Positions 10,187 through 18,895 of a DNA stretch of 64,000 nt are shown here, in pieces (positions within the stretch are counted from its first letter, which is position 1; each line of letters starts with the position of its first letter). The DNA comes from Paraburkholderia phytofirmans OLGA172 (GTDB lineage: Bacteria > Pseudomonadota > Gammaproteobacteria > Burkholderiales > Burkholderiaceae). Both the position numbers and the translations under genes were made by a program. The stretch lies in contig NZ_CP014579.1 of NCBI RefSeq assembly GCF_001634365.1, positions 2,232,001 to 2,296,000 on the forward strand, given 5' to 3'. The notes under the pieces were generated by a model. That model saw nothing but the letters and a program-made list of their open reading frames with translations. It was not told the DNA's origin and did not search any database.

Positions 10187-10596
10187 TGATATGTATGGAC
10201 CGTGTCAAGTGCCAAAGCGCGGTTTCCCGAAGGTTGACGGGTCAAGGGCGGGCTTCAGCCCGGCGTAGCGGACCCTTGACGCGACGTCGGTTTTCCATGC
10301 TAAGCATTGGTCGTGAGGGCGGCGCTTGCGCGCTCACGACCATGCGAGACCGTCTCTCTGACGGTCGTTACCAACAGGGTGTTTGGGCCAGGACGAGGCG
10401 GTTATCCGACGGTTGATCATTCTGATATGCGCGGGTTGGTTACCGCATGACAAACGAAGCGTCGGGGAGCTGCCTCAATCTAGTTTCGAGGGTTGTGCTG
10501 TTTCCAGTTGCCTCCTAGTGTTACCACGAGGGTTCTCCCACCGTTGCCTGGTCCTGGCCCAAACATCCTGTTGCATACTCGATCCTCTCATGCCGG
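10187..10596. other. noncoding stretch with three consecutive hairpins
   Basis: No convincing gene. Between the IS630 and IS110 lie three successive stems: GTCAAGGG (10241-10248) with CCCTTGAC (10273-10280), GGTCGTGAG (10309-10317) with CTCACGACC (10333-10341), and GACCGT (10348-10353) with ACGGTC (10361-10366). They are followed by the long inverted repeat listed separately. It could be noncoding DNA of the IS110 or an unrelated structured remnant. Confidence 0.55.
10372..10573. repeat. 27-bp inverted repeat bounding about 200 bp
   Basis: The arm at 10372-10398 (CAACAGGGTGTTTGGGCCAG...) and the complement of 10547-10573 match at 25 of 27 positions. The enclosed DNA has no open gene. It looks like a MITE or part of the IS110 downstream end. 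Confidence 0.7.
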
Positions 10597-11706
10597 CTAA
10601 GCTCGACTGAGGGGGATGACGTATTGCCCGATAGCCCAGATAAAGCCGACGAGCTCGCGCGCAATGGCGGTACAGACCTGGTTCTTGAGCTTGCCGCGTG
10701 CCATCAGGTTTCGAAAGCGTTGACACAGCCGCTTTTGCGCCGGCCAGGCGATCTCCTGGACCTCCGGCGGTGTACGCTCGGCGCGCCGCTGCAGGATCGC
10801 GGTCTTTCGTGCGGCATGACGATAGGTCCACGCTGCTTCGATGAGTACCCGCCGGACATGGCCGTTGCCGGTCTTGGTGATGCCACCGCGGCGCTCGCGC
10901 TTGCCGCTGGAGTGTTCGCTGGGCACCAGGCCCAGATAAGCCATCAGTTGGGGCGCGTTGGCAAACCGTGCGAGATCACCGAGTTCCGCGACCACCGTCA
11001 CAGCCGCGAGCAGACTGATGCCGCGCAGCGCCATCAACGCCTCGATTACCGGCCAAACCGGGCTGGCGTGCGCGGCTGTCTCGACTTCGCGGTCGAGGCT
11101 GGCCACGCGCCGGCTACAGGCCTGCACCGTGTCGATATATTCCTGCAGCACGATCTGTTGCTCAGGCCGGGCGAACTTGATGCCTTCCAGCCAGCGCCAG
11201 TGCGCTTGCGTCCACCTGGAGCGGCCGTTGTAGCGATGGCCATGGCGCGACAGGAACGACAACAGCCGTTGCTTGGCCTGGCGCTGCAGATGCTTCATGT
11301 CCTCACGCGCACGGGTCAGATCGCGCAGTGCCTCCTGGGCCTCATCTGGAATCCACACGGGGCTCAACTCGTCGGCGCGATGCAGGCGCGCCAGGCTTAG
11401 GGCATCGCGCCGGTCGGTCTTCACGCGCTCGCCCGGCTTCTTCGGAATCAGTGACGGCGCGATGACCTGACAGTCCTGCTTCAGCTCACGCAGTTGCCGG
11501 CAGATTGTGTAGCCGCACGGGCCGGCTTCATAGCAGAACGCCAGCCGTCCCGTGCTCCGCTTGAGCTGTGCGACCAGCTTCGTGATGGCCTCCGGCGTGT
11601 TCACGATCTCGCCCATATACCGCACCTCGCCGGCCGTGTCGGCGACCGCCACGGCAATCGTTTCCTGATGTACATCCAGGCCCACGTACTTGCTAAACTT
11701 GTTCAT
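10597..11706 (-). CDS. IS110 family transposase (DEDD recombinase)
   Basis: The 369-residue protein has an N-terminal RuvC-like DEDD domain (YVGLDVHQETIAVAVAD, KTDRRDALSLARLHRADEL) and a C-terminal Transposase_20 domain (ALRGISLLAAVTVVAELGD, GLVPSEHSSGKRERRGGITK, TGNGHVRRVLIEAAW) that holds the catalytic serine region. Start at ATG 11706 (MNKFSKYVG). Only about 90 bases separate it from the truncated monooxygenase on its 5' side, whereas the 3' side has a long noncoding stretch. IS110 enzymes use a guide (bridge) RNA from a noncoding end; no such RNA is proven here. Confidence 0.92.
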   Translation of the reverse strand: MNKFSKYVGLDVHQETIAVAVADTAGEVRYMGEIVNTPEAITKLVAQLKRSTGRLAFCYEAGPCGYTICRQLRELKQDCQVIAPSLIPKKPGERVKTDRRDALSLARLHRADELSPVWIPDEAQEALRDLTRAREDMKHLQRQAKQRLLSFLSRHGHRYNGRSRWTQAHWRWLEGIKFARPEQQIVLQEYIDTVQACSRRVASLDREVETAAHASPVWPVIEALMALRGISLLAAVTVVAELGDLARFANAPQLMAYLGLVPSEHSSGKRERRGGITKTGNGHVRRVLIEAAWTYRHAARKTAILQRRAERTPPEVQEIAWPAQKRLCQRFRNLMARGKLKNQVCTAIARELVGFIWAIGQYVIPLSRA

Positions 11707-11795
11707 GACCTGCCCCCTCAATGGCGGCTCTGAGCCGCGGCGTAACCCACCTCAAGCTTAATCCGCGTACCTTGAGGTGCGGCAGGTCCATACAT

Positions 11796-12825
11796 GATGT
11801 CTAGTGAACTCGACAGCCGGGGCGGCGGAATCGTACTGCAGCCTGATGTCATGGAAGCCTTCCGCTTCGGCGGGGTCGCGTTACCCACCCCTCCCGGCGT
11901 GGACTCCGGCGAGCGCATCTATCTTGACCGGTCCGACCGTATTATCGAGCGGTTCAACATGCCGCAGACGCAGACCTCGTGGAACCTGATTTACAGCGCA
12001 ATGAGACGTGCTTTGCCGCCCGAAGTCATTCACCCGGGCGAACGCTTCACCCGTCTCGAGCAAATCGGGGAAACGGTCACAGCCCATTTCGAAAGCGGTC
12101 GCGTGGAGCACGCAGATCTATTGATTGGCGCCGACGGCGCGCGCTCTACGGTCCGCGCACAGCTGCTACCTGGCCTCGAGCCCACCTATGCAGGCTATAT
12201 CGCATGGCGTGGCCTCGTCGAAGAAAGCGATCTGCCTACTGAAGCCGCGGACATTCTGCGTGACCGATTAACCTTCCAGCAGGGCGAAGCGCATCTGATC
12301 CTGGTCTATCTCGTACCGGGGGAAGATGGTGCGACCGAACCTGGCAGGCGCCGCTGGAACTGGGTTTGGTATCGGCCATTGTCGCCCGACAACCTAAGGA
12401 CACTGATGCTCGACCGGCACGGCAAGCAACGCAGTACCTCTTTGCCGCCCGGCACTACCAGGGATGACGATATCGCCGAGTTACGCGCGGCCGCCAGCCA
12501 GTTGCTTGCCCCAACGCTTCAGTTGCTGGTGAAAGCGACTGTCGAGCCGTTCGTTCAGGCGATTCAGGACCTTCGGGTCGAAAAGATGATGTTCGGCCGG
12601 GCAGTCCTGCTCGGAGATTCCGCATACGTCCCGCGTCCGCACACCGCTGGCAGCACTGCCAAGGCGGCCGCGAACGCGGTTGCGCTGGCTCAGGCTCTCT
12701 CGGTTGGCGGCAAGCACCTACAATCCGCGCTGTCACGTTGGGAACTATCGCAAAGACGGCTCGGTATCAGCATGTCGGAACTCGGCATTGCTCTGGGTGA
12801 CCGCATTATGAAGCTTAGCCACTAG
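11796..12825 (+). pseudogene. FAD-dependent monooxygenase, 5' end removed at IS110 junction
   Basis: The frame resembles the intact monooxygenase at 28425-29645 from its residue ~45 onward: SRGGGIVLQPDVMEAF, LIGADGARSTVRAQLLPGLE, YAGYIAWRGLVEESDLP and the FAD-binding GRAVLLGDSAYVPRPHTAGS. The N-terminal Rossmann motif (GGSLGGLFAAN in the paralog) is missing and the frame begins at the IS110 end, so about 45-50 residues are lost. The ATG at 11794 is probably fortuitous. Probable group: salicylate/urate-hydroxylase-like flavin hydroxylase. Downstream parts look undamaged. Confidence 0.85.
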
Positions 12826-12893
12826 CGCCCGATCGGAATGATGAAGGTCACCAGCACGTAACCCAGCGGCGCTGCCGCTGGTGATCGAGGCTT

Positions 12894-13660
12894 AGAAACG
12901 GTGGGCCAATCCTATCGTATCCACAACCTCTGGTTTCTCGCTGACGGCGTCAGTCCTGCGATCGAAGCAACCGCGCTTTGTCCTGGCGAGTTCGTTCCGG
13001 AGGCGCGCTGATAGGCGGCGACCATATAGACGTCCGTGCGTTTGGAGAGAAAGTAATGGGCACCGACCGTCACCTGCTGATAGCGCGCACTTTGATCATT
13101 GGGACCATCGTCCTTGGTGAACGAATACGACAGTCCTAGTGTCACGGGTGCCGAAACCTGATATTGCAGGTTCGCTTCAACCGTGTTGAAGGTCGAGCTA
13201 CCCGAGTATGACAGCGGATTCGGTCCCGAAGACGAACCCAAACCGGCAAATCGCGTGTTGGTATAAACGAGGCCCAGCGTCGCCGGGCCAGCCACATATG
13301 AGCCGCCCATACCGAAGATCTGCTCCCGGTGCGCCGATGCATAGCCCGCGATGACCGGGTTTCGTTGTGCGGTTGTCGCCGAACCTAAGGACCCGAAATT
13401 GTTCGTTGTAGCGCCGCCCGCTGCCGGCGTTGCTCCAAACATCGAGACATTTGGGTCAAACGCGTCCACAAACGCGATGCCGAGACGCACAGGGCCTCCC
13501 ATATAGCCCATCCCGACGGACCAGATCTGATTCTCCGAGAAACTACCCGCGACGCCACCGGCAGAGTACAGTGCGTTGGCAGTAATGCCGTTCCACGTGG
13601 GCGAGGTGTATTTGAGCGAATTGTTTTGTCGATTCGTACCGCCGATGTTGTCGACAGGCG
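12894..13660 (-). pseudogene. Porin_4-type outer membrane porin, truncated and frameshifted
   Basis: Similar along its whole length to the second half of the intact porin at 51412-52638: IGGTNRQNNSLKYTSPTWNG, GPVRLGIAFVDAFDPNVSMF, RYQQVTVGAHYFLSKRTDVY. It starts abruptly at VDNIGGTNR, so the signal peptide and roughly the first 170 residues are missing. Near the 3' end one base is missing: the frame reads NQRLWIR-stop, but a one-base shift restores VVDTIGLAHRF-stop with the terminal Phe typical of porins (around 12920-12940). A dead duplicate of the 52-kb porin. Confidence 0.85.
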
Positions 13661-13772
13661 CCTTCGTACCTGAAAGATCGTGTCGTTTGATAGTATTTCG
13701 TTGAGAATGCATGGCCCCGCTGGTCCGCCGGCGCGGCCATCGCAAAAGTTGCAAACCGAACGGAACCAGATC

Positions 13773-14678
13773 ATGGACAAGCTATTGGCGCTCCGGGCGT
13801 TCGTGGAAGTCGCCGAGGCGGGCGGTTTTTCGAGTGCGGCACGGCGCCTCGATCTGGCGACATCCTCGGTCATGCGCTCTGTCTATTCGCTTGAGAAGCA
13901 GCTTGGCGCGGTACTGCTGAATCGAAGCACTCGCCAGGTCACCCTCTCCGAGGCGGGAACCTCCTACTATGCCAAGGCGAAAAAACTACTCGAAGATATG
14001 GCCGACGCGGACGCGTCTGTTTCGGATAGAGGCGGTGAGCCATCGGGCCCGTTACGCGTTTCCGTGCCAGTCGCATTCGGCGCCCGACGGATCGCACCTG
14101 CTCTCGCGGCGTTTCTGAAAAAATACCCAAAGCTCGAACTGGACGTCAAACTTAGCGATGCATTTGTCGATCTGGTCAGCGAGCGAATAGACGTCGCTAT
14201 TCGCCTCGGCGAGGTAGCGTCCATTGCTGACGTCGTCAGCAAGCGCGTCGGGATCTTCGCTCGTTATCTTGTCGCGAGCAGCGAATACCTCGATCGAGCA
14301 GGCTATCCCGCGTCTCCTGACGAATTGGCAGACCATGAATGCCTTCGATTCACCTACACGACAGAACCTCAAGTCTGGACATTTTCGCGTGAGAAGGAAG
14401 AAAGGCGCGTGCCTGTGACAGGGCGGCTCAAGGCAAACAGCTCCGAAGTATTACGCGAGGCGACGTTGGACGGTATGGGTATCGCGTTACTTCCTGACTG
14501 GCTGGTGGAATCGGACGTCCAGTCGGGGGCACTCACGCGGCTGTTCGCCGAGTTCGAGGCGGGCCCGAACGACGCACGGGCTGTTGTAAGCGCGCTCTAT
14601 CTTCCCAACGAACGCGGGTCGCGAAGAGTGAATGCGTTTATCGATTTTGTATCCGAACTGGCGAGCGGACCTCAGTGA
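13773..14678 (+). CDS. LysR family transcriptional regulator
   Basis: 301 residues. The N-terminal winged helix-turn-helix (LRAFVEVAEAGGFSSAARRL, SSVMRSVYSLEKQLGAVLLN, RSTRQVTLSEAGTSYY) is followed by a LysR substrate-binding domain (LRVSVPVAFGARRIAPALAA...DVAIRLGEVA...GIALLPDWLVESD). Start at ATG 13773; the open frame upstream (from 13680) has no similarity. The same strand holds an Old Yellow Enzyme gene 347 bases downstream, a common target for regulators of this subgroup (reactive electrophile or quinone responses). Effector unknown. Confidence 0.92.
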   Translation: MDKLLALRAFVEVAEAGGFSSAARRLDLATSSVMRSVYSLEKQLGAVLLNRSTRQVTLSEAGTSYYAKAKKLLEDMADADASVSDRGGEPSGPLRVSVPVAFGARRIAPALAAFLKKYPKLELDVKLSDAFVDLVSERIDVAIRLGEVASIADVVSKRVGIFARYLVASSEYLDRAGYPASPDELADHECLRFTYTTEPQVWTFSREKEERRVPVTGRLKANSSEVLREATLDGMGIALLPDWLVESDVQSGALTRLFAEFEAGPNDARAVVSALYLPNERGSRRVNAFIDFVSELASGPQ

Positions 14679-15025
14679 CCGCTCGCGTCAATCAATAGCA
14701 GCTGGCATTCGGCCACTGCTGGCGACTGCCCGCAAACGCCGCAACACCCGCAATGCCTTCCTTGAGCTTTGCACACCACGCAATGGTGTGTGGCGCGCCG
14801 TTGGGATTCCGCCCAGGCCTGGTCTCACCTACCCTTACATGCATCGACCACCGCATGGACACGCAGCACCGACGCATGACAGTCAACGACGAATACGACT
14901 TCTCATAGGCCACGGAATCGATTGGTAGCGGAAGACTCACGTGAGGCACGCAGCGATGCGAAGTGCCTTGAAATGCAAACGGCGGGCCTGCAACGCGCAC
15001 TTCACATCTTTGACGGAGATACACC
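14679..15025. other. intergenic region between lysR and OYE gene
   Basis: Presumed to hold the OYE promoter. It contains ATCGATTG near 14918-14925, a partial match to the operator family described near 27888, and a GGAG-type ribosome site ahead of 15026. No convincing gene on either strand. Confidence 0.4.
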
Positions 15026-16138
15026 ATGACGAAGCACCTCTTTAACCCGATCAAACTCGGCCGGCTCGCCCTTGGCCATCGCGTCGCGATGGCGCCCCTG
15101 ACGCGCTCGCGTGCTGGCCGACCGGACAATGTGCCGACGGACCTGAACGTCGAATACTATCGGCAACGCGCCAGCGCGGCGCTGATCGTGAGTGAAGCAA
15201 CGCAGATCTCACAGCAAGGCCAGGGTTATGCGTGGACACCGGGTATCCACACGGAAGAGCAGATTGAAGGCTGGCGTGCTGTCAGCAAGGCTGTGCATGA
15301 AGAAGGCGGTCACATGTTCCTCCAGTTGTGGCACGTCGGCCGTGTATCGCATCCGGTGTTCCAGCCCAATGGCGGCCTGCCTGTTGCACCTACCGCCATG
15401 CCGGTTCCCGGGAAGACGTTCATTCTTGACGAAGCCGGCAACGGTGTATGGAGCGACGTACCGGTACCGCAGGAACTGACCGTCGAAGGCATTCGTGACA
15501 TCGTCGCCGACTACCGGCGTGCCGCAACCAATGCGATCGCGGCCGGCATGGATGGTGTCGAAATTCATGCTGGGAACGGCTATTTGCTGGACCAGTTCAT
15601 CAACAGCAGTAGCAACCATCGGCAGGATAGCTACGGCGGCAGCATCGAAAATCGCGCGCGACTCCTGCTTGAAGTCGTGGCTGCGGTCAGCGACGAAGTG
15701 GGTCCGCAAAACGTCGCTGTTCGCCTGACCCCGATGGGCCGTTTCATGGGTATGGGTGACGAAACGCCTGAGGCAACGTTCGGCTATATTGTGCGAAAGC
15801 TCAATGACTACGGCCTCGCCTATTTGCATCTCGTCGAGCCAGCTATGGTTGGTACGGTGAAGGACGAGAATTTCGACCCGCGCTGGGACGCCATCATCAA
15901 ATTGCTGCGAGACGAATATAAGGGCGTGTTGATGATCGCTGGCGGCTATGACCGTGAAACCGCCGAAAAAGCGATCGCCAGCGGCCGAGCTGATATCGTC
16001 GCGTTTGGACGCCCTTTTATCGCAAACCCGGATTTGCCGGCCCGCCTGCGCGACGGACACCCGCTGAATGCCGCCGACAGCAGCAGCTTCTTCGGCGGTG
16101 ATGTTGCCGGCTATACAGATTACCCGGCCATGAACTGA
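15026..16138 (+). CDS. Old Yellow Enzyme family alkene reductase (NemA-like)
   Basis: An FMN/NAD(P)H oxidoreductase of 370 residues that reduces activated C=C bonds or nitro/quinone electrophiles. TIM-barrel motifs run in order: FNPIKLGRLALGHRVAMAPL (FMN phosphate region), MFLQLWHVGRVSHP, the catalytic pair in HAGNGYLLDQFINSSSNHR, YGGSIENRARLLLEVV, and the C-terminal FMN motif RADIVAFGRPFIANPDLP. Start supported by GGAG ten bases upstream. Distinct from the second OYE at 36071-37177. The LysR gene just upstream is its probable regulator. Confidence 0.95.
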   Translation: MTKHLFNPIKLGRLALGHRVAMAPLTRSRAGRPDNVPTDLNVEYYRQRASAALIVSEATQISQQGQGYAWTPGIHTEEQIEGWRAVSKAVHEEGGHMFLQLWHVGRVSHPVFQPNGGLPVAPTAMPVPGKTFILDEAGNGVWSDVPVPQELTVEGIRDIVADYRRAATNAIAAGMDGVEIHAGNGYLLDQFINSSSNHRQDSYGGSIENRARLLLEVVAAVSDEVGPQNVAVRLTPMGRFMGMGDETPEATFGYIVRKLNDYGLAYLHLVEPAMVGTVKDENFDPRWDAIIKLLRDEYKGVLMIAGGYDRETAEKAIASGRADIVAFGRPFIANPDLPARLRDGHPLNAADSSSFFGGDVAGYTDYPAMN

Positions 16139-16305
16139 GCGTGAACTATCGCACGAGGTTGCTTTGACAGGGTGACGCAATCCAAAGCGAGGCTGCCTGC
16201 TCCGCGGATTGCGTCGCTTAAGGGCATACGAAGAAAGGCCGTGAAGCGCTGTGCTTGACCATACCGCGGCTTGCTACGCGCCGGCCCGGATTGACTGTAA
16301 TAGCC

Positions 16306-17433
16306 GGGCGGTTTCAAATACCAAGTTCAACAGCTGGATCGATGACAATACCTTGCTTTGCACAGTTATCAATGAAGACTTCGCCTGGCCTGCGCCATCC
16401 AAGTGTTTTTCGAGGGCGTCGATTCAGGTTCAGTGCAATCGCATCAAGCTCGCGCTGCGAGAACTTTGACAGGTCTGTTCCCTTCGGCAGGAACTGGCGC
16501 AACAGCCCGTTGGTGTTCTCGCAGATACCTCGTTGCCAGGGGCTATGCGGATCACAGAAATACACCTTGATGCCGGTTGTCTCGGCCAGCTTCTTGTGTA
16601 GCGCCATTTCCTTGCCCTGATCGTAAGTCAGGGTCTTGAGCAGTTCCGGATCTAGAGGCGCAAACGCAGCGCTATACGCCTTCAGCGCCGCTTCGGCAGT
16701 ACTGTCCTCCATCTTCACCAGCATCACGAACAGTGTGCTTCGATCGATCAGTGTGCCCACTGCTGAACCGTTGCCCGCCCCCTTGATCAGATCACCTTCC
16801 CAGTGTCCGGCAATCTGCCGCTCATTGGCCTCCGGAGGCCGGATATGAATGCTTGCCATATCGACCAGCTTGCCCCGTCGGTCTTCGCCTCGCGTGCGCG
16901 GCTTGCGCGCGCTACGTCCCTGTCTTAACAGGCCCACCAGCTCGCGCTTGAGCTCGCCGCGCGGCATGGCGTAGATGGCGTTGTAGATGGTCTCGTGCGA
17001 CGCGTTCAAGGCAGGTTTGTCCGGATGATTGCGTTTGAGTTCGGCGGAAATCTGTTCAGGTGAATGACACTCATCCAGGTGCTCACGCACTTCAGCCCAA
17101 AGGGCTCCTTCAGGCTGAAGCTTCCGCTCGCGACGCGGCTTATGGCGAAGCTGCGTTGCCCGGCGCCCAGCGGATGTTGCATTGTATCCACCCGCAACTG
17201 GCGGCCTGCCCAGTGCGCCGCGTTCGTGCTTCGGCTTCCAGTTATTGCGCCTCAACTCCCGACTGATCGTGCTCCGCGAGCGCTGCAAAGCCAGTGCAAT
17301 TGCGCTTAAGGTACGGTCCTCGAGCTTCATTGCGAAGATCACGCCGCGCTCTTCGGCGCTCAGATGTTCGTATATTTTTCCCATGCAACGCATCCTAACT
17401 GAGGCTGTTGCACTTGTATTTTGAAACCGCCCC
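16306..17433. mobile_element. IS30-family element
   Basis: Ends are inverted repeats: GGGCGGTTTCAAATACCAAG at 16306-16325 and the complementary end at 17402-17433, with small indels. The right end stops exactly where the outer RIT terminal repeat begins (17434). Confidence 0.85.
16314..17384 (-). CDS. IS30 family transposase
   Basis: About 356 residues. The N-terminal HTH (HLSAEERGVIFAMKLEDRTL, ALQRSRSTISRELRRN) is followed by the IS30 DDE domain: GHWEGDLIKGAGNGSAVGTL (first Asp), LTYDQGKEMALHKKL (second Asp) and SPWQRGICENTNGLLRQFLP (Glu). Start MGKIYEHLS at 17384, with ATG 17393 an alternative. All catalytic residues are present, so it is probably active. Confidence 0.93.
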   Translation of the reverse strand: MGKIYEHLSAEERGVIFAMKLEDRTLSAIALALQRSRSTISRELRRNNWKPKHERGALGRPPVAGGYNATSAGRRATQLRHKPRRERKLQPEGALWAEVREHLDECHSPEQISAELKRNHPDKPALNASHETIYNAIYAMPRGELKRELVGLLRQGRSARKPRTRGEDRRGKLVDMASIHIRPPEANERQIAGHWEGDLIKGAGNGSAVGTLIDRSTLFVMLVKMEDSTAEAALKAYSAAFAPLDPELLKTLTYDQGKEMALHKKLAETTGIKVYFCDPHSPWQRGICENTNGLLRQFLPKGTDLSKFSQRELDAIALNLNRRPRKTLGWRRPGEVFIDNCAKQGIVIDPAVELGI

Positions 17434-17465
17434 GATTATGCCAAGTCGTTGATTATGGAAAGTAG
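17434..17465. repeat. outer RIT left terminal repeat
   Basis: Identical in inverted orientation to 24044-24075. Internally it is a direct repeat: GATTATGCCAAGT and GATTATGGAAAGT separated by four bases, the likely recombinase core-binding pair. Confidence 0.88.
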
Positions 17466-17529
17466 CAGGTCGGAAGTCGCGTCGAGAGCTGATGGAAAGC
17501 GGCAAGCACGAATTCCGGCCTTTGCATAA

Positions 17530-17746
17530 TCACAGCGCCTTCAGGAAGTTGAGCAGCGAGTCAGGTGCCTGATAGCGCGGGACCTTGCTTCCTGGTTCGT
17601 GAAGCCTGGCAAGTGCACGTTCCTTCATGGTCAGGTCGGCTTCGACGTAATGGTGCGTCGTGACGGGGCTCTCATGTCCGAGCCACAATGCGATTACGCT
17701 GATGTCGACGCCAGCCTGTAGTAGGTGCATGGCCGTGGTGTGCCGA
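17530..17746 (-). pseudogene. 3' part of outer ritC, separated by inner RIT
   Basis: Encodes the C-terminal recombinase segment HTTAMHLLQAGVDISVIALW, LGHESPVTTHHYVEADLTMK with the conserved His and the nucleophile Tyr, then an ordinary C-terminus. The preceding HTIRH of the R-H-R motif lies at about 21206-21215, on the far side of the inner RIT. Joining the two gives HTIRHTTAM, the normal family sequence, so the gene was whole before insertion. Roughly 20 extra bases, including CTATC...GATAG, lie between the inner repeat and this fragment. Confidence 0.85.
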
Positions 17747-17896
17747 CTATCTCTTGATAGAAATAGCCGCCACTATATGCCCTTCCGAATTATGTCGGGC
17801 GGCACGATTGAACTTCGACGATCTACCCGAACGGTGCGTGTCGAAAGCAGATGTGCCAGACGTGCCCAAGTTATTACCCGACATAATTTCAGGCCG

Positions 17897-18895
17897 CTAA
17901 AGACTGCTCAGAAAGTCGAGAAGCTCGTCTGTCGGCTTGAAGCGTCCAGGCTTGCCGTGTCGCGGAGTTGCCTTCTCAAGGGCCTGTTCTTTCATCGCAA
18001 GGGTCGCTTCGATATAGATCTCCGTTGTCGCAACCGATTCATGCCCGAGCCACAACGCGATGACCGAGCGACGAACGCCTTGTTGCAGAAGGTCCATGGC
18101 CATGGTGTGTCTCAAACAGTGGACGGTGACCCGCTTTTGCTTCAACGACGGGCAGACTTCACAGGCGGTCTTGCGGTGCTTGTTTAGCAGGTACTGCACA
18201 CCATGGACGCTGAGGCGTTCACCCCGCGCGCTGGGAAACAGAACCGTGCCATCACCACGTTGTGGTTCTCGCAACCACGCTTTCAGTACGGCGCGTGTGG
18301 ATCTCGCGATGGGTGTACAGCGCTCTCTCCGACCTTTCCCGATCACCCGCACGTGAGCGCCTGCGCCAAGGATCAGGTCCTCACGTTTGAGACCGGTCAT
18401 CTCGGACAGGCGAAGGCCGGTCTGTACGGCGACCAACATAAAGGCGTGATCGCGCCGACCAGACCAGGTGCCTTGATCAGGCGCGGCTAGCAAGGCGTCG
18501 ACTTCAGGGCGCGTCAAAAAGTGGACCAGTGTACGCGTGAAGCGTTTGCTAGGGATAGCAAGCACCCGCTGGATCTGCGCCGAATGAGTCGGAGTTTCGA
18601 GGGCTGCGTAGTGAAAGAAGGAATGAATTGCCGCGAGGCGTAGATTGCGAGTGCGAACGCTGACACCCTGGTGCTTCTCGAGTTCATCGAGGAACGCGAC
18701 AATCAAAGGCGCATCGATGTCTTCGAAGTTAAGCCGGGACGGCGGTTTATGCAAACGCTGCTGCACGAACTTCAGAAGTTGCCGAAAGGTATCGCGATAG
18801 GAGGTGATGGTGTAAGGGCTCGCCTGACGCTGCTGCATCAGGCGCTGCGTGAAGAAGAGTTCCAGTAGTGGAGCGAACGTCGCTGAAGTAGTCAT
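17897..18895 (-). CDS. ritC: RIT tyrosine recombinase, third gene (ritC) of inner element
   Basis: 332 residues. An N-terminal SAM-like core-binding domain (SPYTITSYRDTFRQLLKFVQ) precedes the catalytic domain: GLRLSEMTGLKREDLIL (Arg), VHCLRHTMAMDLLQQGVRR (His-x-x-Arg) and WLGHESVATTEIYIEA (His and nucleophile Tyr). The start overlaps the ritB stop as ATGA. Last gene of the inner trio, 100 bases from the left end. All catalytic residues are visible. Confidence 0.92.
   Translation of the reverse strand: MTTSATFAPLLELFFTQRLMQQRQASPYTITSYRDTFRQLLKFVQQRLHKPPSRLNFEDIDAPLIVAFLDELEKHQGVSVRTRNLRLAAIHSFFHYAALETPTHSAQIQRVLAIPSKRFTRTLVHFLTRPEVDALLAAPDQGTWSGRRDHAFMLVAVQTGLRLSEMTGLKREDLILGAGAHVRVIGKGRRERCTPIARSTRAVLKAWLREPQRGDGTVLFPSARGERLSVHGVQYLLNKHRKTACEVCPSLKQKRVTVHCLRHTMAMDLLQQGVRRSVIALWLGHESVATTEIYIEATLAMKEQALEKATPRHGKPGRFKPTDELLDFLSSL

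Noticed and set aside
14692..15129. Minus-strand 145-codon frame between lysR and OYE
   Set aside because: No ribosome site or recognised domain, and it overlaps the OYE start; probably chance.
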